Shown one piece after another: positions 1 through 6,172 of a stretch of DNA of 6,582 nucleotides. The stretch is from Zoogloeaceae bacterium (GTDB taxonomy: Bacteria > Pseudomonadota > Gammaproteobacteria > Burkholderiales > Rhodocyclaceae). The notes beneath the pieces are model-generated. The model saw nothing but the letters and a program-made list of their open reading frames with translations. It was not told the DNA's origin and did not search any database. The DNA is taken from assembly GCA_015657735.1 (NCBI GenBank), contig SSSX01000153.1, forward strand, positions 1-6,582, written 5' to 3'. Positions within the stretch are counted from its first letter, which is position 1; every line of letters begins with the position of its first letter. The position numbers and the translations under genes were made by a program.

Positions 1-450
1 GCGCGCCGCCTGTGCGGGCTGGAATGGGTGCTGTGCGCGGCGCCGGGCTATGTCGCCGCCGCCGGCGAGGCGCGCACGCCGGACGATCTGGCGGCCCACC
101 GCTGGATCGCCGTCGTCACGCCGGAAGGCGGCGCCGACATCGACCTGCGTCTGACCGGCCCCGACGGCAGCAGCCGCAGCCTGCAGGTCGAGGCACGCCT
201 CACCACCAACAACCACATGGCCCTGCAGCAGATGTGCCTGGCCGGGCTGGGCCTGGCGCTGATGGTGCGCGCCGACATCGACGACGAACTGCGCCGCGGC
301 CGGCTGGTGCCGGTGCTCGCCGGCTGGCAGCTGCCGGCCCTGCCGGTGTGGGCCGTCACGCCGCAGCGCGACGCGCAGCCGGCCAAGGTCCGCCATGCCA
401 TCGAAGCGCTGCGGAGCTACCTGCTGGGCGTGCCGGGCGCGCGGGAGTGA
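1..450 (+). CDS. LysR-type transcriptional regulator, C-terminal part (cut by window edge)
   Basis: The frame is open from base 1 to a TGA at 448-450 and gives the last 149 residues of a protein that begins outside the window. It matches the second half of a LysR-family effector-binding domain: an entry strand (LEWVLCAAPGYVA), then the typical 'RTPDDLAAHRWI' segment, then 'NNHMALQQMCLAGLGLALMV', which is the helix-strand region lining the inducer pocket, and a closing 'LPVWAVTP' strand followed by the last helix. The N-terminal winged helix-turn-helix is not visible, so target and ligand cannot be judged. LysR regulators often control a divergent neighbour, which would lie to the left of this window. 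The gene downstream is convergent and therefore not the obvious target. The family call is firm; the specific function is unknown. Confidence 0.88.
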   Translation, partial: ARRLCGLEWVLCAAPGYVAAAGEARTPDDLAAHRWIAVVTPEGGADIDLRLTGPDGSSRSLQVEARLTTNNHMALQQMCLAGLGLALMVRADIDDELRRGRLVPVLAGWQLPALPVWAVTPQRDAQPAKVRHAIEALRSYLLGVPGARE

Positions 451-466
451 GCGCCCGCCGCCGCGC

Positions 467-1366
467 TCAGGCTCCCTTCTTGCCCACCAGCACCACCCCG
501 GCCACCACCAGCGCGCCGCCGAGAAGCTGGAACAGGCCGACCGGCTCGGCGAGGATCAGCCAGCCGAGGAACAGCGTGATGACCGGCCCGAGGGTGCCGA
601 TCAGCGACACCGGGCCGGCCCCGAGGCGGCGGATGGCCTCGGAGATCATCCACACCGGCAGCACCGTCGAGAACAGCGCCATCGCTGCGGCGAGCAACAG
701 CACCGGCGCCGGCTGGACCAGCAGGCCCAGCGGACGCGTCACCGCGAAGTGGGCCAGACACATCAGGCAGGCCGCCGAACTGGCCCAGGCGGTGACCCGC
801 GCCGCGCCGAGGCGGCCGACCGCCTGGCCGTTGCCCATCAGGTACAGCGCGTAGGACACGGCGCTGGCGAACACCAGGGCGCCGCCGATCCACACGTCGC
901 GGGCGGTGCCGGCGCCATGCAGGTCGTGGGCCACCGCCAGCGCGATGCCGGCGTAGCACAGCACGATGCAGCCGATCGCGCGGCGGCTCACCGGTTTGCC
1001 GAGAAAGAACGCCGAGAGGACCACGACGAGGGTCGGGTAGGCGAACAGGATCAGCCGCTCGAGGGCCGCCGAGATGTACTGCAGGCCGAGAAAATCGAGG
1101 TAGCTGGCGAGGTAGTAGCCGGCCAGACCGAGGGCCAGCAGCAGCATCACATCGCCGCGGGCCAGCGGCGGCGGCCGGCGGCGCAGCCGGTCGGCCCAGC
1201 CGAGCGCGACGAAGAATGGCAGCGACAGGCCCATGCGCAGCGCCAGCAGCGTGATCGCATCGACGCCGTACGGATAGGCCAGCTTGATCAGAATGGCCTT
1301 GAACGAGAAGCCCACCGCGCCGAGAACGGCGAAGAGGAGCCCGAGGCGGTGGCCTGGGTGGGTCAT
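467..1366 (-). CDS. EamA/DMT-superfamily permease, ten-helix drug/metabolite transporter type
   Basis: This 299-residue protein has the length and layout of two-repeat EamA transporters in the inner membrane. Repeat 1 spans about residues 8-146 and repeat 2 about 157-296, each a run of short hydrophobic helices joined by small basic loops such as 'RLRRRPP' (61-67). The segment 'ERLILFAYPTLVVVLSAFFLGKPVSRR' region (about 103-129) closes repeat 1, and its counterpart 'GPVSLIGTLGPVITLFLGWL' with 'AEP' (about 251-275) closes repeat 2. These are the hallmark positions of the family. Members export amino acids, metabolites or drugs, and the substrate cannot be read from sequence. The start ATG (1364-1366) has no clear Shine-Dalgarno sequence; the upstream bases are pyrimidine- and GC-rich. 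It lies 106 nt downstream of the copper chaperone gene on the same strand, with a GC hairpin between them, so co-transcription is uncertain. It is convergent with the LysR gene, 16 nt apart. Confidence 0.88.
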   Translation of the reverse strand: MTHPGHRLGLLFAVLGAVGFSFKAILIKLAYPYGVDAITLLALRMGLSLPFFVALGWADRLRRRPPPLARGDVMLLLALGLAGYYLASYLDFLGLQYISAALERLILFAYPTLVVVLSAFFLGKPVSRRAIGCIVLCYAGIALAVAHDLHGAGTARDVWIGGALVFASAVSYALYLMGNGQAVGRLGAARVTAWASSAACLMCLAHFAVTRPLGLLVQPAPVLLLAAAMALFSTVLPVWMISEAIRRLGAGPVSLIGTLGPVITLFLGWLILAEPVGLFQLLGGALVVAGVVLVGKKGA

Positions 1367-1436
1367 GGAGAGGCGGCGCGGAAACAGGCGGGCCGCGGAG
1401 TGTAACGCGCCCGGCCGGCGGCGGGGGCCGGCCCGG

Positions 1437-1459
1437 GGCGCGGCGGAGGCCGCCGCGCC
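1437..1459 (-). terminator. GC-rich hairpin just after the copper chaperone gene; possible terminator or 3' mRNA stabiliser
   Basis: Bases 1437-1446 (GGCGCGGCGG) are the exact reverse complement of 1450-1459, giving a perfect 10-bp all-GC stem with a 3-nt loop. On the minus strand it starts 13 nt after the stop codon of the PCu(A)C gene. No T-tract follows; the next bases are again GC-rich and contain a second short palindrome (GGGCCGGCCC, 1425-1434). This is therefore not a classical intrinsic terminator. It may protect the 3' end of the message, attenuate read-through into the permease gene, or be a chance product of high GC. Confidence 0.4.
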
Positions 1460-1472
1460 GCGGGAACACCGC

Positions 1473-1937
1473 TCAGTGTCGGTGTTCCATTGCCGGCGGG
1501 GCGGTCAGGTCGCGGACTTCGGCCTGCACCTCGACGGTCTCGACCTTCTTGTCGCGGCCCTCGACCTTCAGCGTGATCGGCACGACGTCGCCCTTCGCGA
1601 GCGGCTTCTTGAGGTCGATCAGCATCACGTGGTAGCTGCCCGGCCGGAACTCCAGCGGCGTGCCCGGCGGCACCTCGAGGCGCGGCACGGCGCGCATCTT
1701 CATCACGTTGCCGGCCATCGACATCTCGTGGATCTCGACGATGCCGGCGGCCGGGCTGGCAGCGCCGACGAGGGTCACCCCGCCCTTGCTCGACAGCTGC
1801 ATGAAGGCGCCGGTGGCCTTCTGGGCGGCGACGGTGCCGCGCACCCACGGGTTGGCAACGTCCAGGTCGGCCGCAGCGGCGGCGCCGGCGAACAGGCCGG
1901 CCAGCGCCAGTCCGGCCATCTTCAGCGAAACATGCAT
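1473..1937 (-). CDS. Periplasmic copper chaperone, PCu(A)C family (DUF461)
   Basis: This 154-residue secreted protein has a short signal peptide: Met, a Lys at position 6, a hydrophobic stretch 'MAGLALAGLFAGAAAAA', and likely cleavage after the alanine run near residue 22-23. The mature part is the cupredoxin-like PCu(A)C fold with 'NPWVRGTV' near its start. The Cu(I)-binding signature H-X10-M-X21-H-X-M is complete, as His70, Met81, His103 and Met105. Extra methionines (72, 74, 79) flank it, and the protein ends in 'MEHRH', a possible additional metal ligand. Family members deliver copper to the CuA or CuB centres of cytochrome oxidases, usually with a Sco protein; no Sco gene is visible here. 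The ATG at 1935-1937 is supported by a GAGGAGT ribosome-binding site at 1943-1949, 5 nt away. The gene is monocistronic or is followed by the permease. The family call is secure from the motif; the partner oxidase is unknown. Confidence 0.93.
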   Translation of the reverse strand: MHVSLKMAGLALAGLFAGAAAAADLDVANPWVRGTVAAQKATGAFMQLSSKGGVTLVGAASPAAGIVEIHEMSMAGNVMKMRAVPRLEVPPGTPLEFRPGSYHVMLIDLKKPLAKGDVVPITLKVEGRDKKVETVEVQAEVRDLTAPPAMEHRH

Positions 1938-1991
1938 CGGGAACTCCTCGGGTTGAAGCCGCGGAGCTTAACGCGGGCGGCCGGGCCGCGT

Positions 1992-2003
1992 CACGGCGCC
2001 GTG
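1992..2003. repeat. Perfect 12-bp palindrome in the divergent spacer
   Basis: CACGGCGCCGTG reads the same on both strands. It lies 54 nt upstream of the copper chaperone start, in the spacer between that gene and the YkvA-like gene. It could be an operator for either gene. GC-only palindromes are common by chance at this composition, so this is a weak candidate. Confidence 0.2.
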
Positions 2004-2036
2004 CCGGCTGCGACCATATGCCGCAGCGCCGGCCCG

Positions 2037-2054
2037 CCGCTTACCTCCGCTTAC
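2037..2054. repeat. Tandem 8-bp direct repeat with 10-bp period upstream of the YkvA-like gene
   Basis: The octamer CCGCTTAC occurs at 2037-2044 and again at 2047-2054, separated by CT. The copies are therefore one helical turn apart. Same-face tandem half-sites of this spacing are how OmpR-family regulators commonly bind DNA, but no specific regulator can be named. The repeat sits in the 193-nt spacer shared by the divergent copper chaperone and YkvA-like genes, about 100 nt upstream of the chaperone start and 77 nt upstream of the other. A chance repeat is possible. Confidence 0.3.
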
Positions 2055-2130
2055 AAGGCCGGCGGCACTTTCCGCCACGCCGCCGCGTCCAACCCGATCC
2101 ATGCTCCCAGCCACCCCGGAGAACGCATCC

Positions 2131-2427
2131 ATGTTCAAGAAGCTCGCCGCCCTCTACGCCCTGGTCCGCAAGGACGTCGCCATCCTGTGGTACGCGCTGC
2201 GCCACCCGGCGCGACCGGCGTGGCTGGTGCCCGCGGTGGCGCTGATCGGCCTCTACCTGCTGTCGCCGGTCGATCTGATCCCCGACGTGCTGCCGCTGAT
2301 CGGCATCGTGGACGATCTGGTGCTGATTCCGCTCGTCATCGCCTGGCTGGTGAGCCGCCTGCCCGCCGAGCTGAAGCGCGGCTTTGCCGACGAGCGCCGC
2401 ACGATCGACGTCGTGCCGCGCACCTGA
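2131..2427 (+). CDS. YkvA family (DUF1232) small membrane protein
   Basis: This is a 98-residue protein with the DUF1232 core: 'YLLSPVDLIPDVLPLIGIVD' at about residues 42-61, followed by a second hydrophobic segment (62-74, 'DLVLIPLVIAWLV'). The SPVDLIPD motif is the diagnostic part. Two membrane-embedded helices are expected, with a basic N-terminus (FKK) and a charged C-terminal tail. The biochemical role of the family is unknown. The start at 2131 is preferred over an in-frame ATG at 2101, because GGAGA at 2118-2122 lies 8 nt before 2131 while the earlier ATG has no such site and would add ten residues that do not resemble the family. The stop at 2425-2427 is only 6 nt from the stop of the convergent response regulator, so the two messages must overlap at their 3' ends. 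The gene appears to stand alone. Confidence 0.88.
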   Translation: MFKKLAALYALVRKDVAILWYALRHPARPAWLVPAVALIGLYLLSPVDLIPDVLPLIGIVDDLVLIPLVIAWLVSRLPAELKRGFADERRTIDVVPRT

Positions 2428-2433
2428 GTTAGC

Positions 2434-3153
2434 TCACGACCAGCTGACCGTGGCCGCCAGCAGATAGCCGGCGCCATAGACCGTCTTGATCAGCTTGGCG
2501 TGCTGCGGGTTTTCCTCGAAGCGGCGGCGCAGGCGCGAGATGCGCAGGTCGATGCTGCGGTCGAGCGCCGACACGTCGCGGCCGTCGAGGAGCTGCTCGC
2601 GGGTCAGGATGTGGTTGGGGTGGGCGAGCAGCACGCCGAGCAGCTGCGCCTCGGCGGTGCTGAGGGTTTCCGGCTGCCCGCCGGGGCTGACGAGGGTGTT
2701 GCTGCCCGGCTCGAAGCGCCAGCCGGCAAACTCGGCGACCCGCTGCGACGGGTCGGCCGGCCCCGCCGGCAGCCCCGGATAGCGGCGCAGGATGCTGCGC
2801 ACGCGGGCGATCAGCTCGCGCGGCTCGAAGGGCTTGACGACGTAGTCGTCGGCACCCAGTTCGAGGCCCATGACGCGATCGTGGGTGTCGCCGCGGCCGG
2901 TGACGACGAGCAGGCCGCAGCTGTGCTTGCCGCGCAGCTGCTGGAGCACCGCCATGCCGTCCATGTCTGGCAGGCCGAGGTCGAGCACCACGAGGTCCGG
3001 CACCTGATGACGCAGGCCGTGGAAGAAGGCTTCGGCGGTGCGGAACAGTTCGGTGCGATAACCGAATCGTTCGAGCGTGTCGGCGATCAGGCGGGCGATG
3101 GCTGCCTCGTCCTCGACGACGTAGATCAGTTCGGGTTTGCGGGTCGGGGCCAT
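2434..3153 (-). CDS. OmpR-family response regulator (receiver plus winged-helix DNA-binding domain)
   Basis: The 239 residues make up a complete regulator. The receiver domain (about 8-122) has the acidic pocket Glu14-Asp15, the phosphoacceptor Asp58 in 'LVVLDLGLPDMDG', Thr85 and Lys107 in 'VVKPFEP'. A linker of about 20 residues follows. The C-terminal winged helix (about 138-235) shows 'LSTAEAQLLGVLLAHPNHIL', then 'REQLLDGRDV', then the recognition-helix region 'DRSIDLRISRLRRRFEENP' and the closing hairpin 'IKTVYGAGYLL'. It should bind DNA as a phosphorylation-driven dimer in the cytoplasm. It begins 13 nt after the stop of the hybrid kinase on the same strand, so the two are almost certainly co-transcribed and functionally paired. 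The ribosome-binding site is weak, which would fit translational coupling to the kinase. The targets are unknown; the divergent etfBA operon and its own promoter are candidates. Confidence 0.94.
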   Translation of the reverse strand: MAPTRKPELIYVVEDEAAIARLIADTLERFGYRTELFRTAEAFFHGLRHQVPDLVVLDLGLPDMDGMAVLQQLRGKHSCGLLVVTGRGDTHDRVMGLELGADDYVVKPFEPRELIARVRSILRRYPGLPAGPADPSQRVAEFAGWRFEPGSNTLVSPGGQPETLSTAEAQLLGVLLAHPNHILTREQLLDGRDVSALDRSIDLRISRLRRRFEENPQHAKLIKTVYGAGYLLAATVSWS

Positions 3154-3166
3154 GGCCTAGCTTGGC

Positions 3167-5224
3167 TCAAGCCGCCAGCGGACGCAAGGCGGCGAGCAGC
3201 TTGTCGCGCGAGAAGGGTTTGGCGAGCAGCGGCAGCGACGGGTCGCTGCCCTCGCCGGCGTCGGCGAAGCCGCTCATCAGCACCATCGGCAGCTCGGGCC
3301 GGAAGCGCCGCACGAAGCGCGCCAGCGCCCGGCCGTCCATCGTGCCGGGCATCACCACGTCGGAGATCACCAGCGCGATGGCCGGGATGTTCTCGACCAT
3401 GTCGGCCGCCTCGGCGCCGTTCTCGGCCTCGACCACCGCGCAGCCGAGCTCGGCGAGCTGCATGCGCACCACGGTGCGCACGTCGGCGTCGTCCTCGGCG
3501 AGCAGCACCAGCTTGCCGGCCAGGCCGCTTTCGTCGAGGGGCGCGGCGAGCGCCGGCTGCGCCGCGGGCTGATCGCTTTCGGCGACGCTCGGCAGCAGCA
3601 GCGCCACCGTCGTGCCGCGGGCCTGCCGGCTGCGGATGCGCACGCCGCCGCCGGACTGCTTGACGAAGCCGTACACCATCGACATGCCCAGCCCGCTGCC
3701 CATGCCGAACTGCTTGGTGGTGAAAAAGGGTTCGAAGACCCGCGCCAGCGTGCTGCCGTCCATGCCCATGCCGTTGTCGCTGACGGCGATCTGCACGTAG
3801 TCGCCGGGCGGCACTTCGAGATCGGCGGCGGCGCGGGCGTCAAGGTGCTCCAGCGACGATTCGATGCGCAGTTCGCCGCCGTTGGGCATCGCGTCGCGGG
3901 CGTTGAGGGCCAGGTTGAGCAGCGCGTTTTCGAGCTGGTGGGCATCGACCATCGCCACCAGACAGGGCTCGCGGCTGGCCGTGCTGACCGCGATGGTGCC
4001 CGGCAGCGAGCGGCGGATCAGCTTCGACATGCCGAGGATCAGTTCGTTGACTTCCAGCGGTCGCGGTTCCAGCGGCTGGCGGCGGGCAAAGCCGAGCAGG
4101 CGGCGGATCAGCTCGGCGCCGCGGTTGGCGGCGTGCATCGCCGGCTCGACGAAATTTTCGGTCAGCGGGTCGTCCGGGTGGTTTTCCTTCAGCGCCACCA
4201 GGTTGCCGATGACCACCGTCAGCATGTTGTTGAAATCGTGGGCGAGGCCGCCGGTGAGCTGGCCGATGGCTTCCATCTTCTGGGCCTGGGCCAGCGCCGC
4301 CTGGGTGCGCCGGCTTTCGGTGACGTCGACCGAATGCACGTAACAGCCGATCACCCGGCCGTCGGCGATGTCGGGCACCAGCGTGCTGCGGGCCTGGACC
4401 GGCGTGCCGTCGCGGCCGGTCATCGCGTATTCGTACGACACCCGCTCGCCGGCCAGCGCGCGGGTCACCCACGGCGCGACGATGGCGAACACCTCCTGGC
4501 CGATCACGTCGCGGATCCGCCGCCCTTCCACCTCGTGCGCCGACCAGCCGAACCACTCGGCGTAGCCCTTGTTGGCGTAGCGGTAGATCCATTCGTTGTC
4601 GAAATAGGCGATCGCCGCCGGGATCGCGTCGGTGATCTCCCGCAGACGCTGCTCGCTGCGCTGCAACGCGGCGGTGATGGCCTTGTTCGACTCGACGGCG
4701 GCGGTGAGTTCGGCATTCGCGCGGGTCAGCGCCTCGGTGCGCGACCGGATGTGCTCTTCCAGCTCGGCCTGGTGGCGGGCGATCTGCTCCTGGCTGTGGC
4801 GCTGGCCGGTGATGTCGGTATAGACCGTGATGAAACCCTGGTAGGGCAGCGGAAAGCCGCGGATCGACAGGATCTGCCCGTTCGGCCGCACCCGCTCGGT
4901 GACATGCGGCTGGAAGCTCTTCGCGCGGGCGACCCGCTCGGCGATCTGGCGGGCCGGATCGCCCGGGCCGTAGTCGCCGCGTTCGGCGTTGTAGCGGATG
5001 AAATCCTCGAAGCTGACCCCCTCGCGGGCCAGCGACTCGGGGAAATCGAGCAGGCGCAGGAAGGTCTCGTTCCACGCCACCATGCGCAGGTCGGCGTCGA
5101 ACACGGTAACGCCCTGGTCGAGCAGGTCGAGCCCGGCCCCCAGCATCTCCCGGTAGCGCCGGTCGAAGGACGGGGCATCCGCACCCGCCGCACCCCGGCT
5201 CTGATCGTTCTCCTGTTCGCTCAT
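3167..5224 (-). CDS. Cytoplasmic hybrid histidine kinase, PAS-PAS-HisKA-HATPase-REC
   Basis: This is a 685-residue signalling protein with no transmembrane segment or signal peptide. The first PAS domain (about 25-140, PAS_7-like) contains 'QGVTVFDADLRMVAWNETF' and ends in 'FITVYTDITGQ'. A predicted coiled coil (about 143-198) leads to a second PAS domain (about 192-304). The HisKA domain carries the phosphorylated His329 in 'GLAHDFNNML'. The ATPase domain shows the N box (Asn437, Asn441 in 'NLALNARDAM'), G1 (Asp483-Asn484-Gly485), the F box 'FEPFFTTK' (497-504) and G2 'GMGSGLGMSMVYGF' (507-520). The C-terminal receiver (about 571-683) has Asp578-Asp579, phosphoacceptor Asp622, Ser651 and Lys669. 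All catalytic residues appear intact. No heme, FMN-cysteine or iron-sulfur ligand pattern is evident in either PAS domain, so the signal is unknown. The start is supported by GGAG 5 nt upstream (5230-5233). It is the first gene of an operon with the response regulator and is divergent from etfBA. Confidence 0.93.
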   Translation of the reverse strand: MSEQENDQSRGAAGADAPSFDRRYREMLGAGLDLLDQGVTVFDADLRMVAWNETFLRLLDFPESLAREGVSFEDFIRYNAERGDYGPGDPARQIAERVARAKSFQPHVTERVRPNGQILSIRGFPLPYQGFITVYTDITGQRHSQEQIARHQAELEEHIRSRTEALTRANAELTAAVESNKAITAALQRSEQRLREITDAIPAAIAYFDNEWIYRYANKGYAEWFGWSAHEVEGRRIRDVIGQEVFAIVAPWVTRALAGERVSYEYAMTGRDGTPVQARSTLVPDIADGRVIGCYVHSVDVTESRRTQAALAQAQKMEAIGQLTGGLAHDFNNMLTVVIGNLVALKENHPDDPLTENFVEPAMHAANRGAELIRRLLGFARRQPLEPRPLEVNELILGMSKLIRRSLPGTIAVSTASREPCLVAMVDAHQLENALLNLALNARDAMPNGGELRIESSLEHLDARAAADLEVPPGDYVQIAVSDNGMGMDGSTLARVFEPFFTTKQFGMGSGLGMSMVYGFVKQSGGGVRIRSRQARGTTVALLLPSVAESDQPAAQPALAAPLDESGLAGKLVLLAEDDADVRTVVRMQLAELGCAVVEAENGAEAADMVENIPAIALVISDVVMPGTMDGRALARFVRRFRPELPMVLMSGFADAGEGSDPSLPLLAKPFSRDKLLAALRPLAA

Positions 5225-5254
5225 GACTGCTCCGCTTCCTGCAACTTTTTCCGG

Positions 5255-5260
5255 ATTCTA
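5255..5260 (-). promoter_or_regulatory. Candidate -10 element for the kinase/regulator operon
   Basis: On the minus strand this reads TAGAAT, five of six matches to the sigma-70 -10 consensus, 30 nt before the kinase ATG. This would give a leader of about 20-25 nt with the ribosome-binding site well placed. The -35 position holds only a weak match (TTCGCG or similar), so an activator may be needed or the call may be wrong. Confidence 0.35.
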
Positions 5261-5320
5261 GCCAGCCGCCGCCGGCCGCGAAGCCCCGGACATGATTGAG
5301 TACATTTGCACCAAACTTCC

Positions 5321-5332
5321 GACAACTTTGTC
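5321..5332. promoter_or_regulatory. Perfect 12-bp dyad GACAA-CT-TTGTC, candidate operator between kinase and etfBA
   Basis: GACAA and its exact reverse complement TTGTC are separated by two bases, inside the only AT-rich stretch (about 5291-5340) of this divergent spacer. It lies 64 nt before the etfB start and 96 nt before the kinase start, where a shared operator would be expected. The same GACAA-N2-TTGTC core occurs in the binding box of the OmpR-family regulators CusR/HprR of E. coli, though the flanking bases here do not match that box. A partly overlapping repeat of AACTT (5314-5318 and 5324-5328) has a 10-bp period. The assignment to the neighbouring response regulator is inference only. 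Confidence 0.4.
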
Positions 5333-5396
5333 TGCGAATCTTCGCCCCGATCCCGGGCAATCCGGCAACCAGGCAGAAGAACGGAGACAAGTTCAG

Positions 5397-6146
5397 ATGA
5401 AGATTCTCGTACCCATCAAGCGGGTCGTCGATTACAACGTCAAAATCCGCGTCAAGGCCGACCAGAGCGGCGTCGAGCTGGCCAACGTCAAGATGGCCAT
5501 GAACCCCTTCGACGAGATCGCCGTCGAGGAAGCCGTGCGCCTGAAGGAAGCCGGCATCGCCACCGAGGTGGTCGCCGTCTCCGCCGGCGTCGCGCAGTGC
5601 CAGGAAACCCTGCGCACCGCGATGGCCATCGGCGCCGACCGCGGCATCCTGGTCGAATCCGACGCCGACCTGCAGCCGCTGGCGGTCGCCAAGCTGCTGC
5701 AGGCCATCGTCGCCAAGGAGCAGCCGAAGCTGGTGATCCTCGGCAAGCAGGCCATCGACGACGACTCCAACCAGACCGGCCAGATGCTCGCCGCGCTGCT
5801 CGGCTGGCCGCAGGCCACCTTCGCCTCGAAGGTCGAACTGGCCGGCGACGGCGTGCGCGTGACCCGCGAAATCGACGGCGGCCTCGAAACCCTGGCCCTG
5901 CCGCTGCCGGCGGTGATCACCACCGACCTGCGCCTCAACGAGCCGCGCTACGCGACGCTGCCCAACATCATGAAGGCCAAGAAGAAGCCGCTCGACACCG
6001 TCAAGCCGGCCGATCTGGGCGTCGACGTGACCCCGCGCCTGACCACCCTGAAGGTCGTCGAACCGGCCGCGCGCAGCGCCGGCGTGAAGGTTGCCGACGT
6101 GGCCCAGCTCGTCGAGAAGCTCAAGAACGAAGCCAAGGTGCTGTGA
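5397..6146 (+). CDS. etfB: Electron transfer flavoprotein subunit beta
   Basis: This 249-residue protein has the usual length for EtfB and follows the family from end to end: 'MKILVPIKRVVDYNVKIRVK' at the start, 'MNPFDEIAVEEAVRLKE' (35-51), 'AMAIGADRGILV' (75-86), 'ILGKQAIDDDSNQTGQMLA' (114-132) and the signature block with 'REIDGGLETLALPLPAVITT' (157-176) followed by 'LNEPRYATLPNIMKAKKKP' (180-198). The last block includes the recognition loop that docks onto dehydrogenases. With EtfA it forms the soluble heterodimer that carries electrons from acyl-CoA and related dehydrogenases through ETF:quinone oxidoreductase to the quinone pool; the beta subunit also binds a structural AMP. The recognition-loop sequence is like the housekeeping group I ETF of mitochondria and proteobacteria rather than the bifurcating type. 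The start at 5397 is chosen over an in-frame ATG at 5292 because GGAGAC at 5383-5388 precedes it and the family N-terminus begins here. etfA follows after 26 nt. Confidence 0.97.
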   Translation: MKILVPIKRVVDYNVKIRVKADQSGVELANVKMAMNPFDEIAVEEAVRLKEAGIATEVVAVSAGVAQCQETLRTAMAIGADRGILVESDADLQPLAVAKLLQAIVAKEQPKLVILGKQAIDDDSNQTGQMLAALLGWPQATFASKVELAGDGVRVTREIDGGLETLALPLPAVITTDLRLNEPRYATLPNIMKAKKKPLDTVKPADLGVDVTPRLTTLKVVEPAARSAGVKVADVAQLVEKLKNEAKVL

Positions 6147-6172
6147 GCACCTGACGAATCCGGAGACACACA

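Noticed and set aside
395..1405. A 336-codon plus-strand frame and a 350-codon minus-strand frame (417-1469) over the permease region.
   Set aside because: Both are dominated by Arg, Gly, Pro, Gln or His without hydrophobic periodicity. The 467-1366 minus frame reads as a clean ten-helix EamA permease.
1977..1989. GCGGCC-G-GGCCGC inverted repeat upstream of the copper chaperone gene.
   Set aside because: A one-base loop cannot form a hairpin in RNA, and short GC palindromes are frequent by chance in this sequence.
1284..2432. A 382-codon plus-strand frame over the copper chaperone and the YkvA-like gene.
   Set aside because: The competing frames carry a full PCu(A)C metal motif and a DUF1232 motif, while this one has no family features.
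2500..3663. A 387-codon plus-strand frame antisense to the response regulator and the end of the kinase.
   Set aside because: Its second half is an arginine/alanine low-complexity run, a typical shadow of GC-rich coding sequence.
3845..5299. A 484-codon plus-strand frame antisense to the hybrid kinase.
   Set aside because: It shows no recognisable domain, is composition-biased, and overlaps a well-supported kinase gene with all catalytic motifs intact.
5292..5396. A 35-residue N-terminal extension of etfB from an upstream in-frame ATG at 5292.
   Set aside because: There is no ribosome-binding site before 5292, the extension does not resemble EtfB, and it would cross the likely promoter and the dyad. 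ATG 5397 has GGAGAC at the right distance and matches the family N-terminus.
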